Source: Lachnospiraceae bacterium
Lineage (GTDB): Bacteria > Bacillota > Clostridia > Lachnospirales > Lachnospiraceae
Length of the DNA: 43,803 nucleotides
Direction: 5' to 3'
NCBI GenBank assembly: GCA_024693925.1
Contig: JAILKH010000018.1
Coordinates: 1 to 43,803, forward strand
A program made the position numbers and the translations under genes. This document shows, in pieces, positions 36,111 to 43,660 of this stretch. The notes below the pieces were generated by a model, which saw nothing but the letters and a program-made list of their open reading frames with translations, had not been told where the DNA came from and ran no database searches. Positions within the stretch are counted from its first letter, which is position 1. Each line of letters opens with the position of its first letter.

Positions 36111-36815
36111 TCAGTCTCTATTGCTTCCTCTGCCAAGGATCCTGAGCAGATGCAGGAACAAGTTTATTATATCAAGATATATATCCAGGGCACAATCCAC
36201 TGCATTATCAAGTGTAGGTGTATACTGCTGTGCCTTATAAAAATCATATCCTATATATAAACTGAAGATCAAAGCACCTATCCAAGAGACAACATTCATG
36301 ATACCGCTTATAAATATGCCGATAAAAGAACCTATAACAACCGCAATAAGGCCTATGAAAAGAAATTTTCCCATACTTTCGAAAACATCAGGCCAGGCAA
36401 TACTTGCAGCTATCATGATTCCCGCGATCAGCACTGTATATAAAAAGGCCTGACTTACTATCTCACTCTCCAATCCGCCATATACCTGCACTGCCGTCGA
36501 TACCACAAGACCGCTGGGTACCACCACCATATTATAACCGATAAAGCTCATTATCGGATTATCGGATCTGGCGGAAATAACCGTTCCGCCTATTGCCAAT
36601 GCCAGATACAGAATAAAAAATACCAACGGATTGATATAATCATATACATTGGGAACGGCCTTACATAAAATCAGATTAAAGACCAGCCCGTAAACAACAA
36701 CGCCGCCCATTATCCCATTATACTTTCTCCTGTCGATAACATCGTTAAGATCATATTCCGCATACAATCTTTCCAGCTTTCTGCTTGCAAAAAAATCCTT
36801 TTCTTTTGCTGCCAT
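36111..36815 (-). CDS. Bax inhibitor-1/YccA family membrane protein
   Basis: This 234-residue protein has seven hydrophobic segments and the family C-terminus LYIGYDFYKAQQYTPTLDNA followed by ALDIYLDIINLFLHLLRILG. Bacterial members form pH-sensitive calcium leak channels or interact with FtsH; the role here is not known. A strong AAGGAGGT precedes the ATG. The gene stands 78 bases from the HAD phosphatase and ends 15 bases before the carA promoter. Confidence 0.93.
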   Translation of the reverse strand: MAAKEKDFFASRKLERLYAEYDLNDVIDRRKYNGIMGGVVVYGLVFNLILCKAVPNVYDYINPLVFFILYLALAIGGTVISARSDNPIMSFIGYNMVVVPSGLVVSTAVQVYGGLESEIVSQAFLYTVLIAGIMIAASIAWPDVFESMGKFLFIGLIAVVIGSFIGIFISGIMNVVSWIGALIFSLYIGYDFYKAQQYTPTLDNAVDCALDIYLDIINLFLHLLRILGRGSNRD

Positions 36816-36893
36816 AATTTCAGACCTCCTTAAATAATTATTATCTTATGTCAAAGGCTTTCGCTTTTCATTTTAATATTACCTTATATTATA

Positions 36894-37538
36894 CTATATA
36901 AGTTCAAGTAAATCCAAAGGATCATCCGCCAGTACCTTTGCACCGTTTTTAATGAGAAAATCCCGGCTCCTAAACCCCCAGGTCACGGCTATCACATCCA
37001 TACCCGCATTACGACCGGTTTGCAGATCCACCTGAGAATCCCCCACATATACCGCATCCTTTATATCAACCTTAAGTTTTTCAAGAACCCTGTCTATCAT
37101 ATCACGTTCGGGTTTTAGCGGGATATTATCCATCGCTCCCATATATTCATCAAAACAGTCCTTAAAAACCGTATTACAGAGGCTTGCCACCGCCGAATCA
37201 ACCTTGTTTGAGATCACGGCTGTTAATACCCCTTTTCTTCTCAATTCGGAAAGAAGAGAGGGAATCCCCTCATAAGGCTTTGTTTTTATTCTGCAATGAT
37301 CATTATAATAATCATAAAAACATTCATATATTTTATCTTTTATTTCCGGAGCCGTATCCTTTGGTGCCGCTCTCTCCACCATCATACGCATACCGTTACC
37401 CACAAAAGTTTTCATCTCGGAAACGGAATGTAAAGGATAAGAAAACTTCTCCATACAATAATTCAGACTGTCCGTAAGATCCTCTATGGTATCAAGTATC
37501 GTCCCATCCATATCAAATATAACCGCTTTATATTTCAA
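36894..37538 (-). CDS. HAD-superfamily phosphatase, phosphoglycolate phosphatase-like
   Basis: The HAD motifs are present: FDMDGTILDT with catalytic Asp9 and Asp11, VISNK (motif II), the Lys of LKPERDMI, and GDSQVDLQTGRNAG (motif IV). The cap domain is the alpha-helical type seen in Gph/PgmB proteins. Length is about 214 residues. A TTG start at 37538 has AAGGTGG at seven bases and gives the family-typical opening; a GTG at 37550 lies inside that ribosome-binding site. The substrate is not predictable; phosphoglycolate is the default for the family. It follows cbiF in the same direction. Confidence 0.88.
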   Translation of the reverse strand: MKYKAVIFDMDGTILDTIEDLTDSLNYCMEKFSYPLHSVSEMKTFVGNGMRMMVERAAPKDTAPEIKDKIYECFYDYYNDHCRIKTKPYEGIPSLLSELRRKGVLTAVISNKVDSAVASLCNTVFKDCFDEYMGAMDNIPLKPERDMIDRVLEKLKVDIKDAVYVGDSQVDLQTGRNAGMDVIAVTWGFRSRDFLIKNGAKVLADDPLDLLELI

Positions 37539-37582
37539 TGAAAAAACCACCTTCCGAATTTATCGGATCATAAAGATATACT

Positions 37583-38335
37583 TTATGACCTGTCTTTTCC
37601 GGCCCTGTAACCGGTTGTAAAATTCTTATCATACAGCTTTGAATATTCATATTCATGATCCAGAACATCACCTACGATAATAAGGGCAGTCTTAAATATT
37701 CCCGCACTCTCCATATCCTCCTTAAGACTACCCACTGTCGTTCTTATAATCTGCTCCTCCGGCCAGGAAGCTTTATATACCACCGCAACCGCGGTATCTT
37801 TACTGTATCCGCCCTCCTGTAATTCATCACTTACCTTTCCTGCCATACCCGAAGACAGAAATAAAACCAGAGTCGCATTATGGGCCGCCATAGAACTTAA
37901 TTCCTGACCCTTCGGTACTTTGGTCCTTCCCTCCGCCCTTGTTATTATCACGCTTTGAGATAAACCCGGAAGAGTATATTCCGCTTTTAAAGCCGCCGCA
38001 GCCGCAAACATGGAGCTTACTCCGGGAACCACATCATATTCAATTCCCTCCTTGTCAAGGATATCCATTTGTTCCTTAACGGCTCCGAAAAGAGAAGGAT
38101 CACCTGTATGTAACCTGATTACCTCACCCTTACTGTTTTTAATTACTTCAATAACCTCTTCAAGATCCATATAAGCACTGTTGTAAATCCCGCAACCGGG
38201 CTTTACATATTCAAGCAGTGCAGGATTCACCAAAGATCCTGCATAGATCACAACATCCGCTTTCTTCAATAATTCCATTCCCCGGACGGTAATAAGATCC
38301 ACCGCTCCCGGGCCGGCTCCTACAAAATGTACCAT
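37583..38335 (-). CDS. cbiF: CbiF, cobalt-precorrin-4 C11-methyltransferase
   Basis: This SAM-dependent methylase acts between CbiH and CbiG in the anaerobic pathway. VHFVGAGPGAVDLITVRG at the N-terminus, AGSLVNPALL, RLHTGDPSLFGA and PGVSSMFAAAAAL are typical of CbiF/CobM. The 250-residue length is normal. It sits far from both B12 operons, 3 bases after a Nudix gene and 44 before a HAD phosphatase, so its expression may be tied to housekeeping genes rather than to the riboswitch. Confidence 0.95.
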   Translation of the reverse strand: MVHFVGAGPGAVDLITVRGMELLKKADVVIYAGSLVNPALLEYVKPGCGIYNSAYMDLEEVIEVIKNSKGEVIRLHTGDPSLFGAVKEQMDILDKEGIEYDVVPGVSSMFAAAAALKAEYTLPGLSQSVIITRAEGRTKVPKGQELSSMAAHNATLVLFLSSGMAGKVSDELQEGGYSKDTAVAVVYKASWPEEQIIRTTVGSLKEDMESAGIFKTALIIVGDVLDHEYEYSKLYDKNFTTGYRAGKDRS

Positions 38336-38338
38336 CTG

Positions 38339-38989
38339 TTATTTTTTCTCCCGTTTCGCAAGCAGCCATCCAAGTACATGAACACTTTGTTCAAAATCAC
38401 CGGTTGCGATCATTTCTTCTATATCCTCAGCGCTATGTATTTCAACATTAAGAAACTCGGTATCATCAAGGTTCTGTTCCGAAACCCTGCGACAATTAAA
38501 AGCCGCAAAGATATGAGCATAATTATCTGCAATGGTAGCATTTGACGGAATTGTCAGCAAATGTTTCCATTCCCCGGATTCATATCCCGTTTCCTCCAGC
38601 AATTCCCGCTTTGCGGCAGCAAGAGCATCCTCTGAAGAAGGATCCTTTTGCGTATCACCGTCTCCGTATTCCCTGCCGTCGCTTCTTTCCATACCTCCTG
38701 CGGGAAATTCTGTAGTAACTTTACGTATCCCCTGACGATACTGTCTTACACACAGATAATTTCCCTCGGTATCGGAAGCTACGATAACAACATAATTTCT
38801 TCTACTGTAACTGTAGAAAGGTTCAAATACGGTCCCATCCGGAAATCTGAAAGCCTGACGCCTTATATCTATCCACTCATCTTTAACGATATGTTCGCAT
38901 TTTACCTCTTCCCAGGCAAGATCATTTCTTATCCTGTCATCATTATCCTTCTTTATTTTTACCAGATCATCTACCATGACTTTTATCAA
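38339..38989 (-). CDS. Nudix hydrolase, ADP-ribose pyrophosphatase-like
   Basis: The protein has the NudF/ADP-ribose pyrophosphatase layout: VCRQYR-type LCVRQYRQGI, EFPAGGME and a Nudix helix AAKRELLEETGYESG with Arg128, Glu129, Glu132 and Glu133. The segment between the Gly of the Nudix box and Glu120 carries an insertion of about 15 residues (SDGREYGDGDTQKDP), longer than the usual five. A TTG at 38989 follows AAAGGAG by four bases; an ATG at 38977 is also possible but is far from the ribosome-binding site. Likely substrates are ADP-ribose or related NDP-sugars. Confidence 0.85.
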   Translation of the reverse strand: MIKVMVDDLVKIKKDNDDRIRNDLAWEEVKCEHIVKDEWIDIRRQAFRFPDGTVFEPFYSYSRRNYVVIVASDTEGNYLCVRQYRQGIRKVTTEFPAGGMERSDGREYGDGDTQKDPSSEDALAAAKRELLEETGYESGEWKHLLTIPSNATIADNYAHIFAAFNCRRVSEQNLDDTEFLNVEIHSAEDIEEMIATGDFEQSVHVLGWLLAKREKK

Positions 38990-39025
38990 TAATCTCCTTT
39001 ATAATAATCTTATAATCATTTAAAT

Positions 39026-39940
39026 TCACCTGTTATAAAACTCTTCGATAAGCCCGGTTGCTTCCTTAAACGGATCCCCTTCCATATCTATCCAGTAAAT
39101 ATCCTTCCTTTTTCTGAACCAGGTCATCTGCTCCTTGGCAAGATGCCGTATCTCCATAAAAAGCTTATTATAAAAAGCTTCATAGCTGTCAAATTCCCCC
39201 CTAAGATACATTAAAATATATCTGTATTCCAACCCAAGTTTATATAGAAATTCGTCCTTTACACCCTTTTCTCTAAGTCTGCTTACTTCTTCAATCATTC
39301 CGGCTTCCAAACGCTTATCAAGTCTTATACCGATCCTTTCATACAGTACCTCTCTGGGCCACGTAACTCCTATAACCCTGGTTTCATACCTGGGCTTTAA
39401 CGGACGTTCACCGACTTTTCCACCAAGTATCTTTTCCGCCGCTCTTTCAACTCTGCGCTTGTTTTTGATATCAATACGTTCAAGTTCTTTTGGAGCTTTC
39501 TGTTCTATAAGATCAAGCAGCTCCGACAATGATTTTTGTTCAATTTCTTTACGCAATTTCAGATCCGGACTGCCTTCCTGTAAGCAATATCCGTCAACAA
39601 TGGCATTTATATATAACCCGGTACCTCCAACAAGAAATGGCCGGCCGCCCCCTGACAGGATCCCATCTATTGCTTTATAGGAATGATCCATAAAATCTGC
39701 CAGGGAAAAAAAATCATTTGGTTTTGCCACATCCAACAGATGGTGCTTAACTCCCTTCATTTCCTCCGGCGTTATCTTACCGCTTCCGAGATTAAGTCCT
39801 TCAAATACCTGTCTGGAATCCGCGGATACTATTTCTGCCGAAAATACCCCGGCCAGTTCAACCGCTATATCACTTTTCCCCGAAGCTGTAGTACCGGTTA
39901 TGACCACCAGCTTATTTAGTTCTTCTGTCTGGTTCCCCAT
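39026..39940 (-). CDS. miaA: MiaA, tRNA dimethylallyltransferase
   Basis: MiaA adds a dimethylallyl group to A37 of tRNAs reading UNN codons. The P-loop VITGTTASGKS (residues 14-23), SADSRQVF with the DSxQ base-recognition motif, HHLLD and GGTGLYI are all present, along with the C-terminal QMTWFRKR. The length, 304 residues, is normal. ATG at 39940 has GGAG at five bases; the frame extends to 39976, but that would add a non-conserved extension. It starts 33 bases after the stop of the nuclease-like gene. Confidence 0.95.
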   Translation of the reverse strand: MGNQTEELNKLVVITGTTASGKSDIAVELAGVFSAEIVSADSRQVFEGLNLGSGKITPEEMKGVKHHLLDVAKPNDFFSLADFMDHSYKAIDGILSGGGRPFLVGGTGLYINAIVDGYCLQEGSPDLKLRKEIEQKSLSELLDLIEQKAPKELERIDIKNKRRVERAAEKILGGKVGERPLKPRYETRVIGVTWPREVLYERIGIRLDKRLEAGMIEEVSRLREKGVKDEFLYKLGLEYRYILMYLRGEFDSYEAFYNKLFMEIRHLAKEQMTWFRKRKDIYWIDMEGDPFKEATGLIEEFYNR

Positions 39941-39972
39941 ATTATCTCCATAGTCCCTATATCTGTCTGTAA

Positions 39973-40422
39973 TCAATCCCTTAATTCCATTTCATTCAAT
40001 TTATCTCTGTCCCAAAGAAGGATTTTTAGTTTTTCCGCCATTTCTTTTGCGGAACCCGTAAAATACTGGTTGGTTAACACTACCCCTACCATACAGCCGT
40101 AAAAATCCCGGCCGGAATATATTTCCTGAACTGCTTTTACACCTATAGGTCTGTCATAGCATTTACATTGAAAAGCATATGATATCCCATCCTTTAAAGC
40201 CAATATATCCACGCCGAAATCTCCGCTTCCCTTAGTCACTTCAACCTCGCTAAATCCATTAAGTTTTAATAGATCGGCACAATAATATTCAAAATCATGA
40301 CCTTCAAGTTCATCCACGGGAAGATATATATCCCTCTTTCGTCTAAGCAATAAATAAACGGTAAAAGACAATACTGCGATCAAAAGGATCACAATCATAG
40401 AATAAATAGTGTTATTATTCAT
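39973..40422 (-). CDS. Membrane-anchored Mrr-type restriction endonuclease-like protein
   Basis: Residues 7-26 form a membrane helix, followed by a basic segment and an Mrr_cat-like nuclease domain (about 40-149). The catalytic pattern is visible: Asp72 in GDFGVDILA and Gln85-x-Lys87 in FQCKCY, with VKAVQEIYSGRDFYGCMVGV typical of the family. Such membrane-tethered nucleases are thought to cleave foreign or damaged DNA, but no partner methylase is present. The ATG overlaps the stop of the upstream gene (TAATG), indicating translational coupling in a housekeeping operon. Confidence 0.85.
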   Translation of the reverse strand: MNNNTIYSMIVILLIAVLSFTVYLLLRRKRDIYLPVDELEGHDFEYYCADLLKLNGFSEVEVTKGSGDFGVDILALKDGISYAFQCKCYDRPIGVKAVQEIYSGRDFYGCMVGVVLTNQYFTGSAKEMAEKLKILLWDRDKLNEMELRD

Positions 40423-41528
40423 TATAAAAGTCCTGCAATATCCTTTTCTATATCTTCAACAGGATCGGTAGCCTCATATCTTGCAACCGCATTTCCGTCT
40501 CTGTCTATCAAAAATTTAGTGAAATTCCACTTAACATCATCATTTTTATCATAATCCGGATCCTCCGACTTAAGCTTTGATACCAGATAACCCGTATCCT
40601 TACTCTGTAATGAGAAGCCTTTAAATCCCTGCCTTTTTGTAAGAAAAACAAATAAAGGAGCGGCATTATTTCCTTTAACATCCACCTTGGAATATCTTTT
40701 AAAAGTTGTATCATATTGAGAGGTGCAAAAGCTCTGTATTTCGCTGTTTGAACCCGGTGCCTGACGTCCGAACTGATTACATGGAAAATCCAGTATCTCA
40801 AAGCCTTTTTCTTTATATTTTCTGTAGGTTTCCTCCAGGAAACGGTACTGAGGGGTAAATCCGCAACCCGTTGCGGTATTTACGATCAGCATTACCTTAC
40901 CTTTATATTCCGAAAGATCACCTGCCCCTCCATTTTGAAGAGTCACCGGTATATCATAAACGGATTCATCCTGCCCAATAATATACTCATTAACCTTTTT
41001 CATAACCGTATTCAGATTATTTATATCTTCAATAACCTTTCCGGTCTCCAGGGAATGATTTGCCCCCGTAAAGGTCATTATCCCAACGGAGGATTCATGG
41101 CATAATTCTCTTATTTTTTTGCAATCCGCCCAATTATCCGCAGTCCCGTTAAAAACAATACCGCACCCTTGCTTTACATAGAAAAAAGTCTGTTCAAGGG
41201 GCGTAAAATAAATCTGGGATACCGACACACCCAGGTTACCTGCATATGCGGCGGCAATTACCGTTCCTATGCTTTTGGAAATAAACAGAATCTTATCATC
41301 TGCTTTAAGATCAACCTGTGAAAGGGCGTTCTTGGCGCTCACCAGACCTATCTCAATAAATTTTTTTACATCTGACGTATCGCTTGCCTTTAGATCAAGC
41401 ATACTGTCGGGATAAGTAACTTTTATTACCTTATATCCATTTTCGGCTGCCAGCTTTCCCGAATAATATAATAAAGGTTTATCACAATGATACCCTTTGC
41501 CCGGAAATAATACTGCTATCTTACTCAT
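40422..41528 (-). CDS. Alpha/beta hydrolase fused to glutathione peroxidase
   Basis: Residues 1-185 look like an alpha/beta hydrolase: VLFPGKGYHCDKP, nucleophile Ser86 in SKSIGT, Asp131 in GTADNW and His158 in GANHSLE form a plausible triad. Residues 190-368 are a complete Cys-type glutathione peroxidase: NTATGCGFTPQY with Cys222, FPCNQFGRQAPGS and KWNFTKFLID (Gln and Trp of the active site). The peroxidase would reduce H2O2 or organic peroxides, probably with thioredoxin. ATG at 41528 has AGGAGG at ideal spacing. No stop or frameshift separates the halves. It begins the gene run to the left, divergent from nadE. Confidence 0.85.
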   Translation of the reverse strand: MSKIAVLFPGKGYHCDKPLLYYSGKLAAENGYKVIKVTYPDSMLDLKASDTSDVKKFIEIGLVSAKNALSQVDLKADDKILFISKSIGTVIAAAYAGNLGVSVSQIYFTPLEQTFFYVKQGCGIVFNGTADNWADCKKIRELCHESSVGIMTFTGANHSLETGKVIEDINNLNTVMKKVNEYIIGQDESVYDIPVTLQNGGAGDLSEYKGKVMLIVNTATGCGFTPQYRFLEETYRKYKEKGFEILDFPCNQFGRQAPGSNSEIQSFCTSQYDTTFKRYSKVDVKGNNAAPLFVFLTKRQGFKGFSLQSKDTGYLVSKLKSEDPDYDKNDDVKWNFTKFLIDRDGNAVARYEATDPVEDIEKDIAGLL

Positions 41529-41583
41529 TTGGTACCTCCTGCCCGCCTCCAAATATTGATCAGCTTATATATTATTATGATAT

Positions 41584-41611
41584 TTTACCACGACAAGTAA
41601 AGTCGGGTAAA
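41584..41611. promoter_or_regulatory. Inverted repeat between the divergent peroxidase-fusion and nadE genes
   Basis: TTTACC-A-CGAC and GTCG-GGTAAA form ten pairs with one bulged base around the loop AAGTAAA. The minus-strand -35-like TTGTCG lies inside it. It could be an operator for a regulator acting on the divergent promoters. A second, shorter GGTAA...TTACC repeat follows. Confidence 0.35.
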
Positions 41612-41633
41612 GTAATTACCGCCGATTCACATT

Positions 41634-41662
41634 TTAACCGGAATCTGATATACTTTTATAAT
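41634..41662 (+). promoter_or_regulatory. Sigma-A promoter of nadE
   Basis: TTAACC (41634-41639) and TATAAT (41657-41662) are separated by 17 bases. The -10 box is perfect and the -35 matches four of six positions. It lies upstream of AAGGAGG (41672-41678) and the nadE ATG. Confidence 0.7.
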
Positions 41663-41685
41663 AAAAAATGTAAGGAGGAAAATGG

Positions 41686-42426
41686 ATGTATACCTTTGAT
41701 GTGGATAAAGTAACTGGCGATTGTATAGAATGGATACGTGATTTTTTCAAAAATAACGGTCCGGATTGTAATGCGATCATAGGACTATCCGGTGGAAAAG
41801 ATTCCACCGTTACAGCCGCACTCTGCTGTGCAGCATTGGGAAATGACAGAGTTATCGGAGTGCTTATGCCCAATGGCGTTCAGGCGGATATAAGTGATTC
41901 AATCGCGGTTACGGAACATCTGAAGATCAAAAACTTCACTATTGATATTTCGGGAGCTGTATCTTCTATATTAAACGAAATGTCTGACAAAAATATAGAG
42001 ATAACCGATCAATCACGGATCAATCTTCCACCAAGGATAAGAATGTCTACCTTATATGCTGTATCTCAATGTCACAACGGAAGAGTTGCAAACACCTGTA
42101 ATCTTTCCGAAGACTGGGTTGGTTACAGCACAAGATACGGAGATGCCGCGGGAGATTTCTCACCGCTTGCACGTCTTACCGTTACAGAAGTCAAACAAAT
42201 AGGAAAATTTCTTAAGGTTCCGGATTTTCTTGTAGACAAGACACCTTCTGACGGATTGTGCGGCAAATCCGACGAAGATAATCTGGGCTTTACATATGCC
42301 GCTCTGGACAGATATATAAGAGAAGGAATAATAGACAGTGAAGAAACTCGGGCTTTGATAGACAAAAAACATGCCGCGAACCTTTTCAAGCTGAAATTAA
42401 TGCCTGCCTTCGAGCCCAAAATATAA
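41686..42426 (+). CDS. nadE: NadE, ammonia-dependent NAD+ synthetase
   Basis: NadE amidates deamido-NAD to NAD+. The P-loop of the PP-loop ATPase fold is at residues 34-40 (LSGGKDS). NTCNLSEDWVGYSTRYGDAAGDFSP and TPSDGLCGKSDED are typical NadE motifs. There is no N-terminal nitrilase domain, so it uses free ammonia. Length 246 is normal. AAGGAGG lies seven bases upstream of the ATG at 41686; an out-of-frame ATG at 41682 is closer but not used. It is the only plus-strand gene in the right half of the window. Confidence 0.96.
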   Translation: MYTFDVDKVTGDCIEWIRDFFKNNGPDCNAIIGLSGGKDSTVTAALCCAALGNDRVIGVLMPNGVQADISDSIAVTEHLKIKNFTIDISGAVSSILNEMSDKNIEITDQSRINLPPRIRMSTLYAVSQCHNGRVANTCNLSEDWVGYSTRYGDAAGDFSPLARLTVTEVKQIGKFLKVPDFLVDKTPSDGLCGKSDEDNLGFTYAALDRYIREGIIDSEETRALIDKKHAANLFKLKLMPAFEPKI

Positions 42427-42429
42427 ACC

Positions 42430-42448
42430 AAAGGACGGATCATCCTTT
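42430..42448. terminator. Likely bidirectional terminator between nadE and the DUF2974 gene
   Basis: AAAGGA and TCCTTT pair around a seven-base loop. A T-rich tract (AATATATTTTT) follows on the plus strand and GGTTTATATTTT on the minus strand. It lies 4 bases past the nadE stop and includes the stop codon of the convergent gene. The stem is only six pairs. Confidence 0.5.
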
Positions 42449-43621
42449 AATATATTTTTCAATATACTCATCAAGCTTATTGATAAAATCATCAATAAGC
42501 TTTTTGTATTTACCCTTTTCCTCTTCCATCTGAGATACCATAAATTCTTTAGAGGTTTCTTTAAATATACGAGACATATCTTTTAAAAGATCACTAAATA
42601 TTTTTCTATCGGACTTATCCATAAGATCAACACGCTTTTTAATATTATGTCCCGTTTCCAACGGATGATTTTTAAAATCATTAAGATCATCACTTCCGCT
42701 GCCCCTTAATATATCAAACAAAAGATCCACAAATTCCTGTCTCTTATCGTATTCCATATTTTCTATCCACCGGTTAACCGACAGATTTCTAACCTTTGTG
42801 TGTCTGTTGATATCATCTGTTCTTTTAAATATTTTTCCATTTACCAGCCAATTAAACGGATCATGCTGGAGAAATCCGAAATTTTTACAAATCACAACAT
42901 CATAATCATCCATAGTATCAAAAAGCATACCTACAATTGATGAGCGGGGAACGGTTTTTTTTATCCTGTCCTTGATCATTTTAAACTCGGCACTTTCAAT
43001 AATACCACTTGTAAATCCCGGTCCGTCATGGGAATATATATTGGTTATCCTTTTTTTAACAGAGTCTTCACACATCATTGCTGCATATATTGCAAGATTT
43101 CCTCCCTTGGAGTGACCACCGATAGTAACGGGAGCTGTTGTACCACTTGTAACCCTGTTTAGATATTGTACCGCTTTTATCTGCGCCGGAACCGGACAGA
43201 TAAAGGACATATTGAAATCTTCCTTCCATCCTGTAAGGGTTTCATCCGTGCCCCGATAAACCACATACACGAATCCATTATCAAAAACACATGTTATGGC
43301 AGAGAATTGTATTTCCCAATTCGGATCCACCAAATTAACATATTCAAAAATTCCCATATTTGAAAAGCGTCTGCTTATTATCATTTCCTCAAGCAGTTCC
43401 TTATTTAAATTTTTAAATCTCTCATCCGAAAACAAGGTTTCATATTTATTACTACTCTTCAATTCACTGATATATATATGATGATCTTTATTCTCATTTA
43501 AAATATCATCAAACTTTAAATATGAAAATTGGGACAGCACAAGGCTGTCCACTTCATTAAAATTTTCTTCATCCAGGCTGAATTTTCCATATGTTCTTAC
43601 ATAATCAATAATATTATTCAT
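42440..43621 (-). CDS. DUF2974 (Mbeg1-like) alpha/beta hydrolase
   Basis: The 393-residue protein has the DUF2974 layout: AITCVFDNGFVYVVYRGTDE (strand and lid), IGGHSKGGNLA with the nucleophile Ser171 in G-H-S-K-G-G, and HDGPGF. These are lipase-like hydrolases whose substrates are unknown. No signal peptide is visible, so it is likely cytoplasmic. The C-terminal 90 residues are charged and probably coiled-coil. It starts 40 bases from the repeat element at 43661, so its promoter may lie in or beside that element. Confidence 0.88.
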   Translation of the reverse strand: MNNIIDYVRTYGKFSLDEENFNEVDSLVLSQFSYLKFDDILNENKDHHIYISELKSSNKYETLFSDERFKNLNKELLEEMIISRRFSNMGIFEYVNLVDPNWEIQFSAITCVFDNGFVYVVYRGTDETLTGWKEDFNMSFICPVPAQIKAVQYLNRVTSGTTAPVTIGGHSKGGNLAIYAAMMCEDSVKKRITNIYSHDGPGFTSGIIESAEFKMIKDRIKKTVPRSSIVGMLFDTMDDYDVVICKNFGFLQHDPFNWLVNGKIFKRTDDINRHTKVRNLSVNRWIENMEYDKRQEFVDLLFDILRGSGSDDLNDFKNHPLETGHNIKKRVDLMDKSDRKIFSDLLKDMSRIFKETSKEFMVSQMEEEKGKYKKLIDDFINKLDEYIEKYIKG

Positions 43622-43660
43622 TCAATTTTAATCCCCACAGTCACTTCAACAGAAAATATG

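Noticed and set aside
35951-36136. Short minus-strand frame of 61 codons before carA
   Set aside because: It spans the promoter and the hairpin and overlaps both neighbours, so it is leader sequence rather than a gene.
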